Shown here piece by piece: positions 10,898 to 21,374 of a stretch of DNA of 64,000 bases; within the stretch, counting starts at the first letter, position 1; each line of letters starts with the position of its first letter. This DNA comes from Selaginella moellendorffii (taxonomy: Eukaryota > Streptophyta > Lycopodiopsida > Selaginellales > Selaginellaceae). Location: the NCBI RefSeq assembly GCF_000143415.4, contig NW_003314306.1, positions 714,897-778,896 on the forward strand, written 5' to 3'. The notes under the pieces are model-generated. The model saw nothing but the letters and a program-made list of their open reading frames with translations. It was not told the origin of the DNA and did no database searches. Both the position numbers and the translations under genes were made by a program.

Positions 10898-12684
10898 ATG
10901 GGCAGCTGGCACTGGCGATGGCGAAGCGCCAGCTTCAGTGGCAGTGGCGCTGGCAGCGGCGGCAAGGATCTGAGGAGAATGCGGAGCGAGATTGGCAGAT
11001 TTATGCACAGGAAGAGCTTGGTGAGAGCGATGTTTGCCGTGGGCGTGGCCTGGGCGCTGTTCGTGCTTGTGATTTGGGGAATGCTGCTGGTCGCTTGTGG
11101 ATCTGTGTCGGTCACGGTGGAATCTGCCGGTATGAGCTCACGCACGGAGTTTTTCCGGTGATTTTGATTTGGTTTTGCATTGTCTCAGGCCAATGCAAGA
11201 AGAAGAGCCAGACTTTCCAGTTTTTGGACGCGTGGGGATTCATTCCAAAGCCAATTCACCGTAAGAATCGATGTACATTCATCGTAGTTTCTTCGTCCTT
11301 GATTCTTGACAGAACTTCTTCGGTTTCTTTTCTTTCTTTTTTTCACGCAGGATGCTCTATACCGGTTGCTAGAAATCCACAGTTCGTGCAAATTCCATCG
11401 TTCCGGCATGACAGTTCTATACTCCGAAAGCTCACATACATCACAAACGATAGAGTTGCCAAGGGTGATCAAAGCAAGCGTCCACTATTTGGCGGCTATC
11501 AGACATGGAAGGAGAGAGACGAGAGTTTTAAGATCAAACCAGCAATGCAGGTGAGTGAGCTCTTCTACTGCTTCGATTCTGTTTTTTGATGCATTTTTGC
11601 GTGGTAGCGCTTGATAGAATCGTCCTGTCTCTTTGGAAACTTTGTAGGTTCATTGTGGATTCATGAATAATTCTGGGGGTGACATTCATCCACGGGACAA
11701 GACATATCTCAAGAGGTGTGAATTTGTGGTTGCCTCAGGAATTTTTGACGGCTACGACATGCCTCACCAGCCTTCCAACCTGAGCGACGCGTCCCGATCG
11801 CTCTTTTGCTTCGCCATGGTGGTGGACGAGATCTCTCTGGACAGCATCAAGGCCGAGGGCTTGCTCACCGAGGACGACAAAGGAGGGAGGTGGTCAGGCA
11901 TCTGGCGGCTAGTTCTTCTCAAGAACTTGCCGTATGACGAGCCTCGCCGGAACGGCAAGGTACCCAAGCTCCTCACTCACAGGATCTTTCCAGCGGCGAA
12001 GTATAGCATCTGGATCGATGGAAAGATGGAGCTGGTCGTGGACCCAATTCTCATACTTGAGAGGTTTGGAACCTCCAGCGTCTCTCTCACTCTTGTTTCT
12101 AACTCGTTCGTTCGTTCGTTTGCATAGATATCTCTGGCGAGGCGGGCATAAGTTCGCCATCGCTCGACACAAACACCACAAGAGCATTTACGAAGAGGCC
12201 GATGCCAACAAGCGGCGGAAGAGATACGCGAGGCCGCTGATAGACAAACACATGGAGATCTACAAGCGCGAAGGCATGCAACCATGGAGCAAAGCCAAGC
12301 TCCCAGTTCTTAGCGGTAAGTCAGCTCCAATTCTTCCAACGTTCCTCGGAGCAAAGTTCGATATTTCCAGATGTTCCAGAGGGAGCAGTGATCATCCGCG
12401 AGCACACTCCACTCACGAACTTGTTCTGCTGCCTGTGGTTCAACGAGGTGAATCGATTCACGCCGCGCGACCAGCTGAGCTTCGGCTACGTTGTCCACCG
12501 ATTGAACGGCTCCTTCCCCTTGTTCATGTTCCCAAACTGCGAGTACAACGCGCTCTTCGTCCTCCACAAGCACACGCGCGAGCACTCGTCCAAGGTGGAA
12601 TGGGTGAAGACGCTGGACGAGCTCAAGGACGAGAACATCGCGTTCGAGACGAGGGCCGGGCTGGGCTTGCTCGGGGATCGTTGA
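10898..12684 (+). CDS. DUF616 / TOD1-like (MUCI70-like) Golgi glycosyltransferase-type protein
   Basis: Six exons (10898-11129, 11189-11260, 11351-11550, 11648-12063, 12128-12315, 12371-12684) give 1,422 nt, or 473 residues, with no frame breaks. The N-terminus is short and Arg-rich, followed by one membrane anchor (AMFAVGVAWALFVLVIWGML), as in type II Golgi proteins. The lumenal part carries DUF616 features: FGGYQTWKER, VHCGFMNNSGGDIHPRD, RCEFVVASGIFDGYD, GRWSGIWRLVLLKNLPYDEPRRNG (given as separate blocks), YSIWIDGKMEL and RHKHHKSIYEEADANK. Arabidopsis relatives are annotated as TOD1 (reported alkaline ceramidase) or as the putative glycosyltransferase MUCI70; the sequence does not decide between them. 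An internal ATG at 10980 would give a shorter N-terminus. Confidence 0.9.
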
Positions 12685-12736
12685 CCGCCCGTTGGCCGAC
12701 CGTTAATCGCAGCCGGAATCCAACGGCTGCGATAAC

Positions 12737-12745
12737 CATATAAAA
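12737..12745 (+). promoter_or_regulatory. TATA-like box before the Ser/Pro-rich ORF
   Basis: The sequence ATATAAAAA lies about 40 bases upstream of the ATG at 12782 and about 55 bases after the stop of the preceding gene. It suggests that the repeat-rich ORF has its own promoter and a very short leader. Confidence 0.4.
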
Positions 12746-12781
12746 ACGTTTAGGGGGGGATTTCTAGGGTTCTAACACAAA

Positions 12782-14077
12782 ATGGAAGAGGAGGTCGATG
12801 ACGCTATGTACGAGCGTAACAGGAGAGAGAGAGTGATGAGAGATCCATTCTTTCTGTCAGAGCTAGATCTCATAGTACAAGAGCCTAGATCACGCGTGCT
12901 GGATGAAGCGAGGCTAGCGCTAGAAAATGTGCCTAGGCCTAGGTATAATGCGTACGCATACGCAAACGCGGTGCATCACACGAGTTCTTCGGATGGCAGC
13001 AGCACACCAGTGCTCAATCTTTCCGTAATATCGAGTCCAAACGCTTCCGGTGAGGTTTCGAGCAGCTCTGGGGCCAGCGAGATCGAGGATTCAACCGATT
13101 CAGAAGATTCTAGTGAAGACTCTAGCAATTCCGGTACTGTACTATCGACTCAGGGCAGCGATCCGGGCTCATCCAGTGCCACGCCTTGGATTTCAGGGTA
13201 TCCGCCGATGGTCGCGAGCTCAAGCGGCGAAAATCCGGACTCCTCCAGCGTAATCTCAGGTCTACTCTCTCGCAGGGAGGAGCCGATGGCGATATCGATT
13301 CCAAGGTCTTCCCGGGAGGGTCCTAGCAGCTCCGGCGCCGTAGGTCTAGGCTCGTCATCGAGCGCCAAAATATCGTCTCCAGGCGATCCGAGCTCGTCCA
13401 GTGCCACGGCAAGCGCTGTTCTTCCAGGTCCGCGCTCATCGAGCACCGCCTCGATTCCAGAGGATCCGAGCTCATCCAGCGCCGTAATATCGTCTCCAGG
13501 GAAGGACCCGAGCTCGTCCGCCGCAGCAAGCTTTCATCTTCCAGGTCCGAGCTCATCGAGCGGGGCAGCCTCGATTCCAGAGGATCCGAGCTCATCCAGC
13601 GCCATAATATCGTCTCTAGGCATGGATCCGAGCTCGTCCGTTGCCACAGCACCAGGTCCGAGCTCATCGAGCGCCGCAACCGCGATTCCGAAGGATCCAG
13701 GCTCATCCAGCGCGTCTCCAGGCAAGGATCCGAGCTCGTCCATTGCCGCAAGCTATGGTCTTCCGGGTCCGAGCTCATCGAACGCCGCAGCCTCGTTTCC
13801 AAAGGATCCAAGCCCATCCAACGCTATAATATCGTCTCCAGGCAAGGATCCGAGCTCGTCCATTGCCGCAGCAATTCCTGGTCCAAGTTCATCCAGCGGC
13901 AATCTTCCAGGGAGCGCCTCGACTCCAAGCTCATCCAACGCCATAATAAATCTTCCAGGTCTGAGCGCCGCAACCTCGCCTCCAGGTAAGGATCCGAGCT
14001 CGTTCCAAGCTCCAATCATGACATCTTCCAGGTCTGAGCTTATCCAGGGCCGCAACCTCCGATCCAAGTTCATCTAG
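12782..14077 (+). CDS. Ser/Pro-rich low-complexity protein with tandem repeats, function unknown
   Basis: An open frame of 431 codons. Residues 1-60 are ordinary and charged (MEEEVDDAMYERNRRERVMR), which argues for a real protein start. From about residue 60 the protein is almost entirely Ser, Pro, Ala and Gly, with acidic patches (EDSTDSEDSSEDSS). From about 13376 it consists of DNA repeats of roughly 95-150 bp beginning TCTCCAGGCAAGGATCCGAG and encoding ISSPGKDPSSS-type units. The frame closes at 14077, but the same repeat language continues in another frame to about 14310, so an indel or an intron near 14030 may extend the protein. No known family was recognised; it could be an extended cell-wall-like or disordered protein. 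Confidence 0.5.
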   Translation: MEEEVDDAMYERNRRERVMRDPFFLSELDLIVQEPRSRVLDEARLALENVPRPRYNAYAYANAVHHTSSSDGSSTPVLNLSVISSPNASGEVSSSSGASEIEDSTDSEDSSEDSSNSGTVLSTQGSDPGSSSATPWISGYPPMVASSSGENPDSSSVISGLLSRREEPMAISIPRSSREGPSSSGAVGLGSSSSAKISSPGDPSSSSATASAVLPGPRSSSTASIPEDPSSSSAVISSPGKDPSSSAAASFHLPGPSSSSGAASIPEDPSSSSAIISSLGMDPSSSVATAPGPSSSSAATAIPKDPGSSSASPGKDPSSSIAASYGLPGPSSSNAAASFPKDPSPSNAIISSPGKDPSSSIAAAIPGPSSSSGNLPGSASTPSSSNAIINLPGLSAATSPPGKDPSSFQAPIMTSSRSELIQGRNLRSKFI

Positions 14078-14510
14078 CTCCTCTCCAGGTAACGAACCGA
14101 GCCCGTCCAGTTCCACAGCAAGCTCTAATCGTGAGCTTTCCAGGTCCGAGCTCCTCTCCCACAGCAAGCTTTGGTCTTCCCTCATGGAGCGCTACGTCGA
14201 CTCCAAAGGCGAGTTCATCATCAAGCGGCTGGGATATCGAGCGGAGCTCCTCCAGCGCGATTCCAAGCTCCTCCGGCACGGCTACTCCAAGTAGCATCAT
14301 CCCGGGTGGATTCGGCCATGGTCCGTCACGCCCTGGCCCGATCGCGAACGGCGGCAAAGGCAAGTGGATACTGATCGCCAGCAAATCATCCACCGGCGTT
14401 TCCAGGATCACCACCCGCGTCGCCACCACCCCATCAGTGCCAGAAGTGCTGTACGTGCTCGAGCGGCTGTACCATCCTCTAGACATCTTTCGTTCTTTCT
14501 GTTTTCCCGG
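14078..14510 (+). other. Frame-shifted continuation of the Ser/Pro-rich coding repeat
   Basis: From 14131 a different frame reads FPGPSSSPTASFGLP and ASSSSSGWDIERSSSS, continuing the repeat style, then passes into a less repetitive stretch (GGKGKWILIASKSSTGVSRI) ending after LYHPLDIF near 14500. This is either the 3' part of the same gene after an unrecognised intron or a broken tail. Confidence 0.4.
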
Positions 14511-14520
14511 TATGTTCTTC

Positions 14521-15297
14521 GTCCTCGTTCCCTCGATTGGTCGTTCGCAAGCCCTACCATCAATTGATTGCTGCCCATGGCACGGCTATACGCGACGACC
14601 AGCCCGGTAAGCGTGAATTGAAGCATTCCTGATTGTTTTTTGACGCGTTTTTTCGTTCTTCAGTTTCAGCGACCTTTTTCCTCTTTACCATGGTATTCGT
14701 TTGCTATGGTAGCTGGACGGCTTATTTTTCAGCTCCAGGTAAGCTCGGAATGTTTGAATCGCCCCTAGATTTACAGTTTTTTCATTCTTTTCAGTTTTTA
14801 CAGTTTTTCGTTACCAATCACTCAATCAACCTCCTACAAACAAACCAAGAGAACTACTGTTCCAGGGAGAGCTTTCTACCATCAGCTCCCAATCCCATCT
14901 CAGGATTGTTCATCCGAGGCCTACAGTCCACGTCCTGGTGCTCGCTCCTCTAGATCTTTTGTTCTCTTTCTTTCGTCGCCTTCTTCGTCCTCGCTCTCTC
15001 GTTCCGTCGATTGGTCGTTCGCAAGCTCTTCTATCGATTGATCGCTGCCCATGGCTATAAACGCGACGACCACCCCGGTAAGCTTGACTCTTTGATTGTG
15101 TTTTGACACACGTTCTTTCCTTGGACAGCTCTTTGATCTTGGCCATCATTTTCGTTTCTATTTGTGTTTTTTTCCGTTTTCGAGAGTACGTTACTAAAGA
15201 GCAGCTTTTTTCCATCTCATGGTAGCTGGGATGGACCTTCGTCTTCAGCTCCAGGTAAGCTCTTCCGATTTTAAAGCCTCCCGTCGATTTACAGTCT
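14521..15297. repeat. Diverged tandem duplication of about 260-310 bp units
   Basis: Unit A (about 14521-14778) and unit B (about 14990-15297) share TCGATTGGTCGTTCGCAAGC, GCTGCCCATGGC, ACGCGACGACCA, CCCGGTAAGC, TTCAGCTCCAGGTAAGCTC and GATTTACAGT in the same order. Both keep an ATG followed by a GT donor-like site (MARLYATTSP and MAINATTTPV), so they might be duplicated first exons of a small gene; no complete coding frame is visible. Confidence 0.6.
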
Positions 15298-15503
15298 GTC
15301 AGATTAGTCAAGTGCTCGGGCCCTCAACGAACCTAAGGAGAGAACTATTGTTCCTGCGAAGGCAAATCGTTCACTCGACCTGCCTCATGATCGAGAGTAC
15401 TGTTCCAGCGAAAGCAAATCGTTTGTAAGTAGCCATTTACAAATTCGTTTCAAACGTTTACAAGGCAGGCCAGTAGCGTGACAATCTCCTCAAACTTGAC
15501 TGC

Positions 15504-17874
15504 TCAGTCGTCCAAGTAATAGTAAGACCCGGTAGCCTTTTGCTCACGATCTTTGATGGAGTCGAGCTTGTTGATCCGCGGCCTAAAGTTCGTGGGATCA
15601 CGCCGGAAGGTGATGTCCAGGTGCTGCGCAAAGCGAAAAAGTGGAATCAAATCAGCCATGAACGCCTGGAGAAGGAGAGAGAAAACGCTACTCACCGAGA
15701 GGAACAGGTTCATCCCCGTGAGGAGACTCTGGGGCGAGTTGGCAACGCACTCCACCGACGGTTTTCCTTCGTAGACGATGACCCTGTCCGCCAAGTACGT
15801 TGCCATGATCAAGTCGTGCTCCACCACGAAGGCCGTCTTCTTGGCGTGGAGGATGAAGCGCTTGATCACCTTGCACGCCACCAGTCGCTGCTCGGAGTCC
15901 AAGTGAGCGCTGGGCTCGTCGATCAGATAGATGTCCGCGGGCTGCCAAGGCAAATGGTTAGATATGCTGCGAGGATAAGTTCAAGGAAAAGCGCTACTAC
16001 CTTTCCAAGGCAAAGGCAAATAGCAACGCGCTGGCGCTCTCCACCCGATAAGTTGGCAACTTCCCGGTCCATGAGTGCCTCAATCTGGAGAGGCTTCATC
16101 ACGTCCGTGTTGAATTGAGGATGAAAGCACGAGTCCCGGATCTTGGTGTGCAGCAAATGCCGGACCGTGGACTGGGAATTGGAGTTGACATGTTGTGGCT
16201 TGTATGAGACGTTGAACTCGGGAATTTCTTCGGAGTCACGAGAATCGTCGTCGGATTTTAGTAGCCCAGCCTGAGATTGGAAGAAACCTTACAGGTGAAA
16301 ATGGAAATGACTTTGAAAACTTACCAGCATTCTTATGAAAGTGGTCTTTCCGGTTCCATTCTCCCCGAGCATCACAATAATCTGTGAGTCTGTGAAGTCC
16401 CCCTCCTTGATTTGAAGCTTGAAGCTTCCTTGAGTCCTTGACATGGCAGGATACTTATACCGAGTGTACGCCTGGACTTCCTCGGCGCTCTCTTGAGCGC
16501 TCTCAGCAACCTTGCATTGACATAATCCCCGTTTTAATTGAAAAATTAGTGAAAACAATTCTTACCTTGAATGTGAGGGACACATCACGGAATCGCACAT
16601 TTTCCGTAGGAATATATCCAGCGAGGAATACGTTTATGCCTTCCCTCACGGAGAAAGGGAGCGTCACAACGCCATAGGCACCGGGCTTCCCGTAGAGGCA
16701 GCAAATGTAATCAGACAGATAGTCAAGAACACTCAGGTCATGCTCCACGACGATCACATAGCTGCATTGCAAACTCAAAGTAAGTTGAGGAAAACCAAAA
16801 AAGAAAGGAGTTCGTACTTGGTTGGCGTGAGAAGGGACCGAATGACTTGAGCAGCCTTGAGCCTCTGCCGAACATCCAGAAAGCTGGATGGCTCGTCAAA
16901 CATGTAGACGTCCGCCTTCTGCACGGCCACCTCGGCTATAGCAAAGCGTTGGAGCTCTCCACCGGACAAATCCTCCAGATTTCGGTCCAGGACGTCGATC
17001 AAATCAAGATCACGGCAAACATCCTCCATCGCACCTCTTTCATCCTTCCGCGAAAGAGCTTCACCGACGTTGCCTTTGATCACCTTAGGAACTTTGTTCA
17101 CGTCCTGCGTTTTCGTGACCACCTGAGACACAGGCTTCGTTAGGAAATCACTAGAACTAGAGTCCTGTCTCCATACCTTCAAATTATCTTCTACACATCG
17201 CAAGAAATAGTTCTGGAGTTCCGATCCTCTGAAGTATGTCAAGATCTCTTGCCAGTCCGGAGGATTCTACAAGCGTAAAGCTGTCAGCTAGGAACTAAGC
17301 AAATAGCACAATAAATACCGCAAAGTTCCCCAAGTTGGGCTTGAGGTATCCGTGAAGAACTTTCAAGGCGGTCGTCTTTCCAATTCCATTCGTCCCAACA
17401 AGACCCAAGACCTGGCCTGGCTTTGGAGTAGGAAGCCTGTTTACGTGAAGTCAGCACCAGCACCAACAAGGCATCCACCAAGCAAACCTGTGTAACTTGA
17501 AACTGTTCGCTCCATATCGATGTGTGGTTTCTTTGTCCAACTCCCTGGGAAGATTGATGATCTCTATAGCTCGAAACGGACATTTCTGCCACATACAAGA
17601 TATGAATAGAAGAAAGAAAAAAAAAGGGAAAACGCACTTTCACGCAAATACCACAACCAATGCACAGCTCCTCCGAAATGGACGAGATCTTGGATGCTGA
17701 CGAGACCTCGACGCACAGCTTCCCTGAAAATTCGAATTCATTCTACCATTCGAGAGAGGAGAAGGAAAACTTGCCTGTTTTCACCACGGGGCAGCTCTTC
17801 TTGCACTCTTGGTTGCACTTCTTGGGCTTGCAACGATCGGAGTTGACAACGGCGATCCTAGTGAGACGACTCAT
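15504..17874 (-). CDS. ABCE1: ABCE1 / RNase L inhibitor (RLI), ribosome-recycling ABC ATPase
   Basis: The minus-strand spliced product is a full ABCE1 of about 600 residues. The N-terminus has eight Cys for two 4Fe-4S clusters ([16 protein letters not shown] and [18 protein letters not shown]). NBD1 shows [29 protein letters not shown] and [14 protein letters not shown] with the switch His in [15 protein letters not shown]2 shows [45 protein letters not shown] and [12 protein letters not shown]. Visible exons start 17874-17775, 17723-17638, 17585-17488, 17436-17319, 17266-17177 and 17122-16818; the last ends at 15504. The first intron appears to be a 51-nt GC-AG intron (ACAG|GCAAGT). ABCE1 splits ribosomes after termination and is essential, so the absence of breaks is expected. 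Confidence 0.96.
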
Positions 17875-18253
17875 TGTTAAAAAGGGAAATGAAGACCTAG
17901 TTTCGTAAAACCAACTTTATACTACTTTGGACGGCTCGATACGCGCTCCAGTAAACGGTTGCGATAGGCTGGAAACCAACGACCCACCCTAAAAGGCTGT
18001 TGGGAATCCTTTAGATGGATATACTGAAGCCAAAACAAAAGGCAAGGACTAAGATTGTTGAGATAAACAACACTACGCTAGGGTTTTTTTCCTTTTGTAC
18101 TTTTGAGTTTTCTTTAACATACTCCTCTACTCTCAGCCATGCTGTTGCTCGCGAGGGTCTGTAGATAGTATGCTAATGGAGGCATGAAGCCGTTTGTTTT
18201 TAGTGGAAAGGATTTTGGTCTCTAGAAGAAGCTCATGGCTTTAGTTCCAAGGA
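17875..18253. other. Intergenic, ABCE1 upstream region
   Basis: AT-rich stretch between the ABCE1 start and the copia fragment. It presumably contains the ABCE1 promoter. No distinct element was recognised. Confidence 0.3.
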
Positions 18254-19846
18254 GTGTATGGCATTGTGGATCTCTCTAATCTAGAGCCAATGGCCGGCCA
18301 GAGATTGGAGGCTCAAAGAGTTTTGAGGGACTGGAGGACCAAGAATCAATGGGCTGTTGGTTGCATCTGCTCCTACTTGAGTCATAGGATCTTGATCAAG
18401 GTGGAGATGGGAAAAGGATGTGCCCATGTCTGGAAATGGCTGGATAACACTTTCAACAAAAAGAGTGATATGGAGGTCACATTCATTGTTAGATGTGTGT
18501 ATTTTCCGGATGGGGGTGATATGCTAGAACACATTGAATGTTTAAGCTGACTGTTTGCAGAATTGGCTACAAAAGGTAAGGAACATGAGGTTCCTGAATC
18601 GATGCAAAAAGTGAGAGAGCCCAAACCCATGAGGTTCATCAGGCTATGTATGCAAGATGCAGCCAACTGAATGTGGCAAACAAATCATGTGTTGGGTGGC
18701 ATGCCAAGAACTAGAAGCGGTTACAATAGATATGCTGGGCAAGATGAGGAAAACCCTCGAGATGGAGCTATTGAAGGCTTTTGAGGTCATAAAGCTATTG
18801 AGAGCTTGCAAGGGAGTAATCATTCAAGCTGTGGGTGAGGTAGAGAAGGCAAATCCAAGCACATTGATTGTGACCAATGCAAGATGTGCTGGAAACATGG
18901 TCATTGGGCTTATTATTGCCCTAATGCCAAAAACATAACTCATTTAGGCACTAAAGAAGATGATGCAATTGATATAAAAGAAGAGAGCCATAATGTTAAG
19001 ACTCTTGGGAATAATAAAGCTTGGGTCTTGGACTTTAGTTGTACCAACTTGATGTGTATGAATAAATATGTACTTGAGGAGTATAAACATGTGAAACAAA
19101 GTTATGGAGTTGTTTTAGGAGATGACACCCGCCTTAACACGGGAACTTTCAAGCTTAAATTTCAAAATGGAAATGACATGACTTTCACAATGCAATGCAT
19201 ATCCCAAATTTACAAAGAAATCTCATATCAGTGGCCAAGGTTTATGACAATAATGTGGTGGTGATCTTTAATGATGAAGGTATTGTGTTTGTTGACAAAT
19301 GCACATTTAAAATATTTGGAATGAAGCTTTTGTATAAGGAGCATCAAAGAAACTTATATAAAATTTCTTTTGAAGGGCACATACAATAAATGTTGAGCAC
19401 CTTCTTTTGATTGGAGCGAAAAATAATAATGCCTTTTTGTGCCATTGTTGCTTCAAGCATGTCAACTAAAAAGCTATGCAAGAAATACACATAAAAGGTA
19501 TGACTTGAAAGGGGGGTTTGTCGGTGTTTTTTACAAGTTATGTGTGCTTAGAAAACACCATCACAAAAATTTTGCATCATCAAAGAAGAGGATTTTTCAA
19601 TCATTTGAGCTTATCTATGTTGATTTATCTAGACCAATAAAAATCCCAAGCTATTTTGGAGCAAGATACTTCATTATGTTTGTTGATGATTATAGTAGGA
19701 AGATATGTATATTTTTCCTTCAAAGTAAGAGTGAGGTTGTTGAAGCTTTTAAATTTTACAAGTTTTATACTGAAACAAAGCTTGAAAGAAGATTGAAAGC
19801 TATAGGAATTGATAAAGGCAAAGAGTACTTAAATGATGCTTTTTGA
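18254..19846 (+). mobile_element. Degenerate Ty1/copia retrotransposon fragment (gag, protease, integrase)
   Basis: Several broken plus-strand frames run in copia order. A gag-like part (RTKNQWAVGCICSYLSHRIL) is at 18254-18550. A CCHC zinc knuckle (CKMCWKHGHWAYYC) lies at about 18872-18914. A protease-like block (WVLDFSCTNLMC, where copia normally has D-S-G) lies at about 19024-19060. A GAG-pre-integrase-like part (NLISVAKVYDNNVVV) is near 19210. An integrase core (YVDLSRPIKIPSYFGARYFI and FVDDYSRKICIFFL) lies at 19604-19846. Stops and frame changes separate the parts, the reverse transcriptase is missing and no flanking LTR was found. It is a dead fragment. Confidence 0.8.
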
Positions 19847-19880
19847 CAAATTTATTGTGCTATTAGAATTTCCTACTAAG

Positions 19881-20968
19881 TGTAAGCCACAAATTTTTGC
19901 TTTCCAATTTGCCAGCTTACCTCGTCTATCTGACCAACACTGCCTTGGCTTTTGTTAAGTTCCCTTGCCAAGGTTCCCACCTATTGTACTAGCTCTTACT
20001 TGGTCTTATTTGGTTTCAGCTACTCATTGCATAAGTAACAGAGCATTAGCCATCCATTCACGGATTCCCAAATCTCTCCTAATCCCCCTCCCCGGGTTAT
20101 ACTGGACTTAAGGTTCGGCTACACTCCTCATAGGCACAAGCAGCCAAGCACACCAAGCCTCCAAGTTCCTAACATCCCTTGGTACAACAAAACTTGATCA
20201 TGGGACCCTCTAAATCCTAAGCCTTGGGTGCAACACTTGCTTCGGGACATCGGGGCAAAACACCATGGCCTAACGGCCCGGTATGGGTACCTCTACCCCA
20301 CCACTTCCATCCTGAAGGGAAGGCCCAAGCCCCTAGGAAGGGCGAGGACCAATGAGCCATAAGGTACTCAAGTGGGGCACCACTCCACATGAGCCGGGAG
20401 CACTGCAGTCGGTTTCCCTTTCGAGAGTGGGAGCTGCTCTTGAGCACTTCCTTGGGTGGCCCCTCTGGCACCACCCGAGTCCTCAAGTCAATTTGGAAGC
20501 ACCACTGGAGAATTCCTTCAAGACTAGTTCTTGGACCTCACTATCCTTATTATACTTTTGGAACCCTCTACAGCCCCCCCCTCCCCAACCCCGGGGAGAC
20601 GCACGCTTTGGGCTTTCACCCCTTGACCTGTATTAGTACTCGGACTTAGTCTCGGACCCGACTTCGGACTTGGTTTCAGACTCGATCTCATACCCGATTT
20701 CGGACCCGATCTCGGACTCAACTTCGAACTCGACCTTAGACTCGTCTCGGAACCGATCTCGGATCTCGGACTCTGTCTTGAACTCGGTCTTGAACTCGGT
20801 CTCCGAGTCAGCCTCGGACTCGATCCCGGACTTTATCTCGAACTCGGTCTCAGAGTTGGTTTTGGACTCGATCTCAGACTCGGTCCCATCCAATGAACTC
20901 TTTATCATTTTGGTCATGCTTTTGGGGATCCTTTAGCTTACGACACCTCGGGGAGTTGGTTCCTTACA
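19881..20968 (-). repeat. 3' LTR of the gypsy element
   Basis: 1,088 bp bounded by TGTAAGCC at 19881 and CTTACA at 20968 (plus-strand view), the inverted TG/CA ends of an LTR. It matches the split copy 26942-27430 plus 40933-41608. A purine-rich tract (GGGTGGTAGAG on the minus strand) directly precedes it, as expected of a polypurine tract. Confidence 0.85.
20636..20890. repeat. CTCGGACTCGAT-type tandem array in the LTR
   Basis: About 20 degenerate 11-13 bp units of the form CTCGGACTCGAT. In one frame they read as a Ser-Asp repeat but this is not a gene. The same array, with different unit number, is in the other LTR at 41245-41525. Confidence 0.85.
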
Positions 20969-21329
20969 ACTCTACCACCCATAGAAGAAGTTCGATGCCC
21001 ACATCGAATGTCTCTTTTAAAATCCTATGACTTGTTAACCATGTCTCTGGGGGCATCCCCCCACTTAGCGGTGTGCCTAAGTTAGCCTCCTTGGCCAAGA
21101 GCCCATGACAACGGAATATAGGTGTCCCTATACCCCTCACATCACCACTCCTTAGTATGGGGTCGGGACTTGAACCCAGCTTTGCTTTACTAGGGGGTTG
21201 GGACTTGAACCCAACCTCCGTAGAATACGTCTACAGATTTGACATTCCCGCGGGGAGTCGGGCGTAGTGCCCTACGCCTGATTGACCTAGCTAACCCATG
21301 CTAATTAGCTTACCTTCGGCGCGCCTTCG
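20969..21329. other. Untranslated 3' interior of the gypsy element
   Basis: Lies between the chromodomain end and the 3' LTR. It has no open frame of note and no recognised site apart from the polypurine tract next to the LTR. Confidence 0.5.
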
Positions 21330-21374
21330 GGTCCCAATATATGCCATTGCTCAACTTCACAAATTGATACTTTA

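Noticed and set aside
20670-20936. Ser-Asp repeat protein frames, also at 41254-41511
   Set aside because: They are translations of the CTCGGACTCGAT tandem array in the gypsy LTR, open on both strands.
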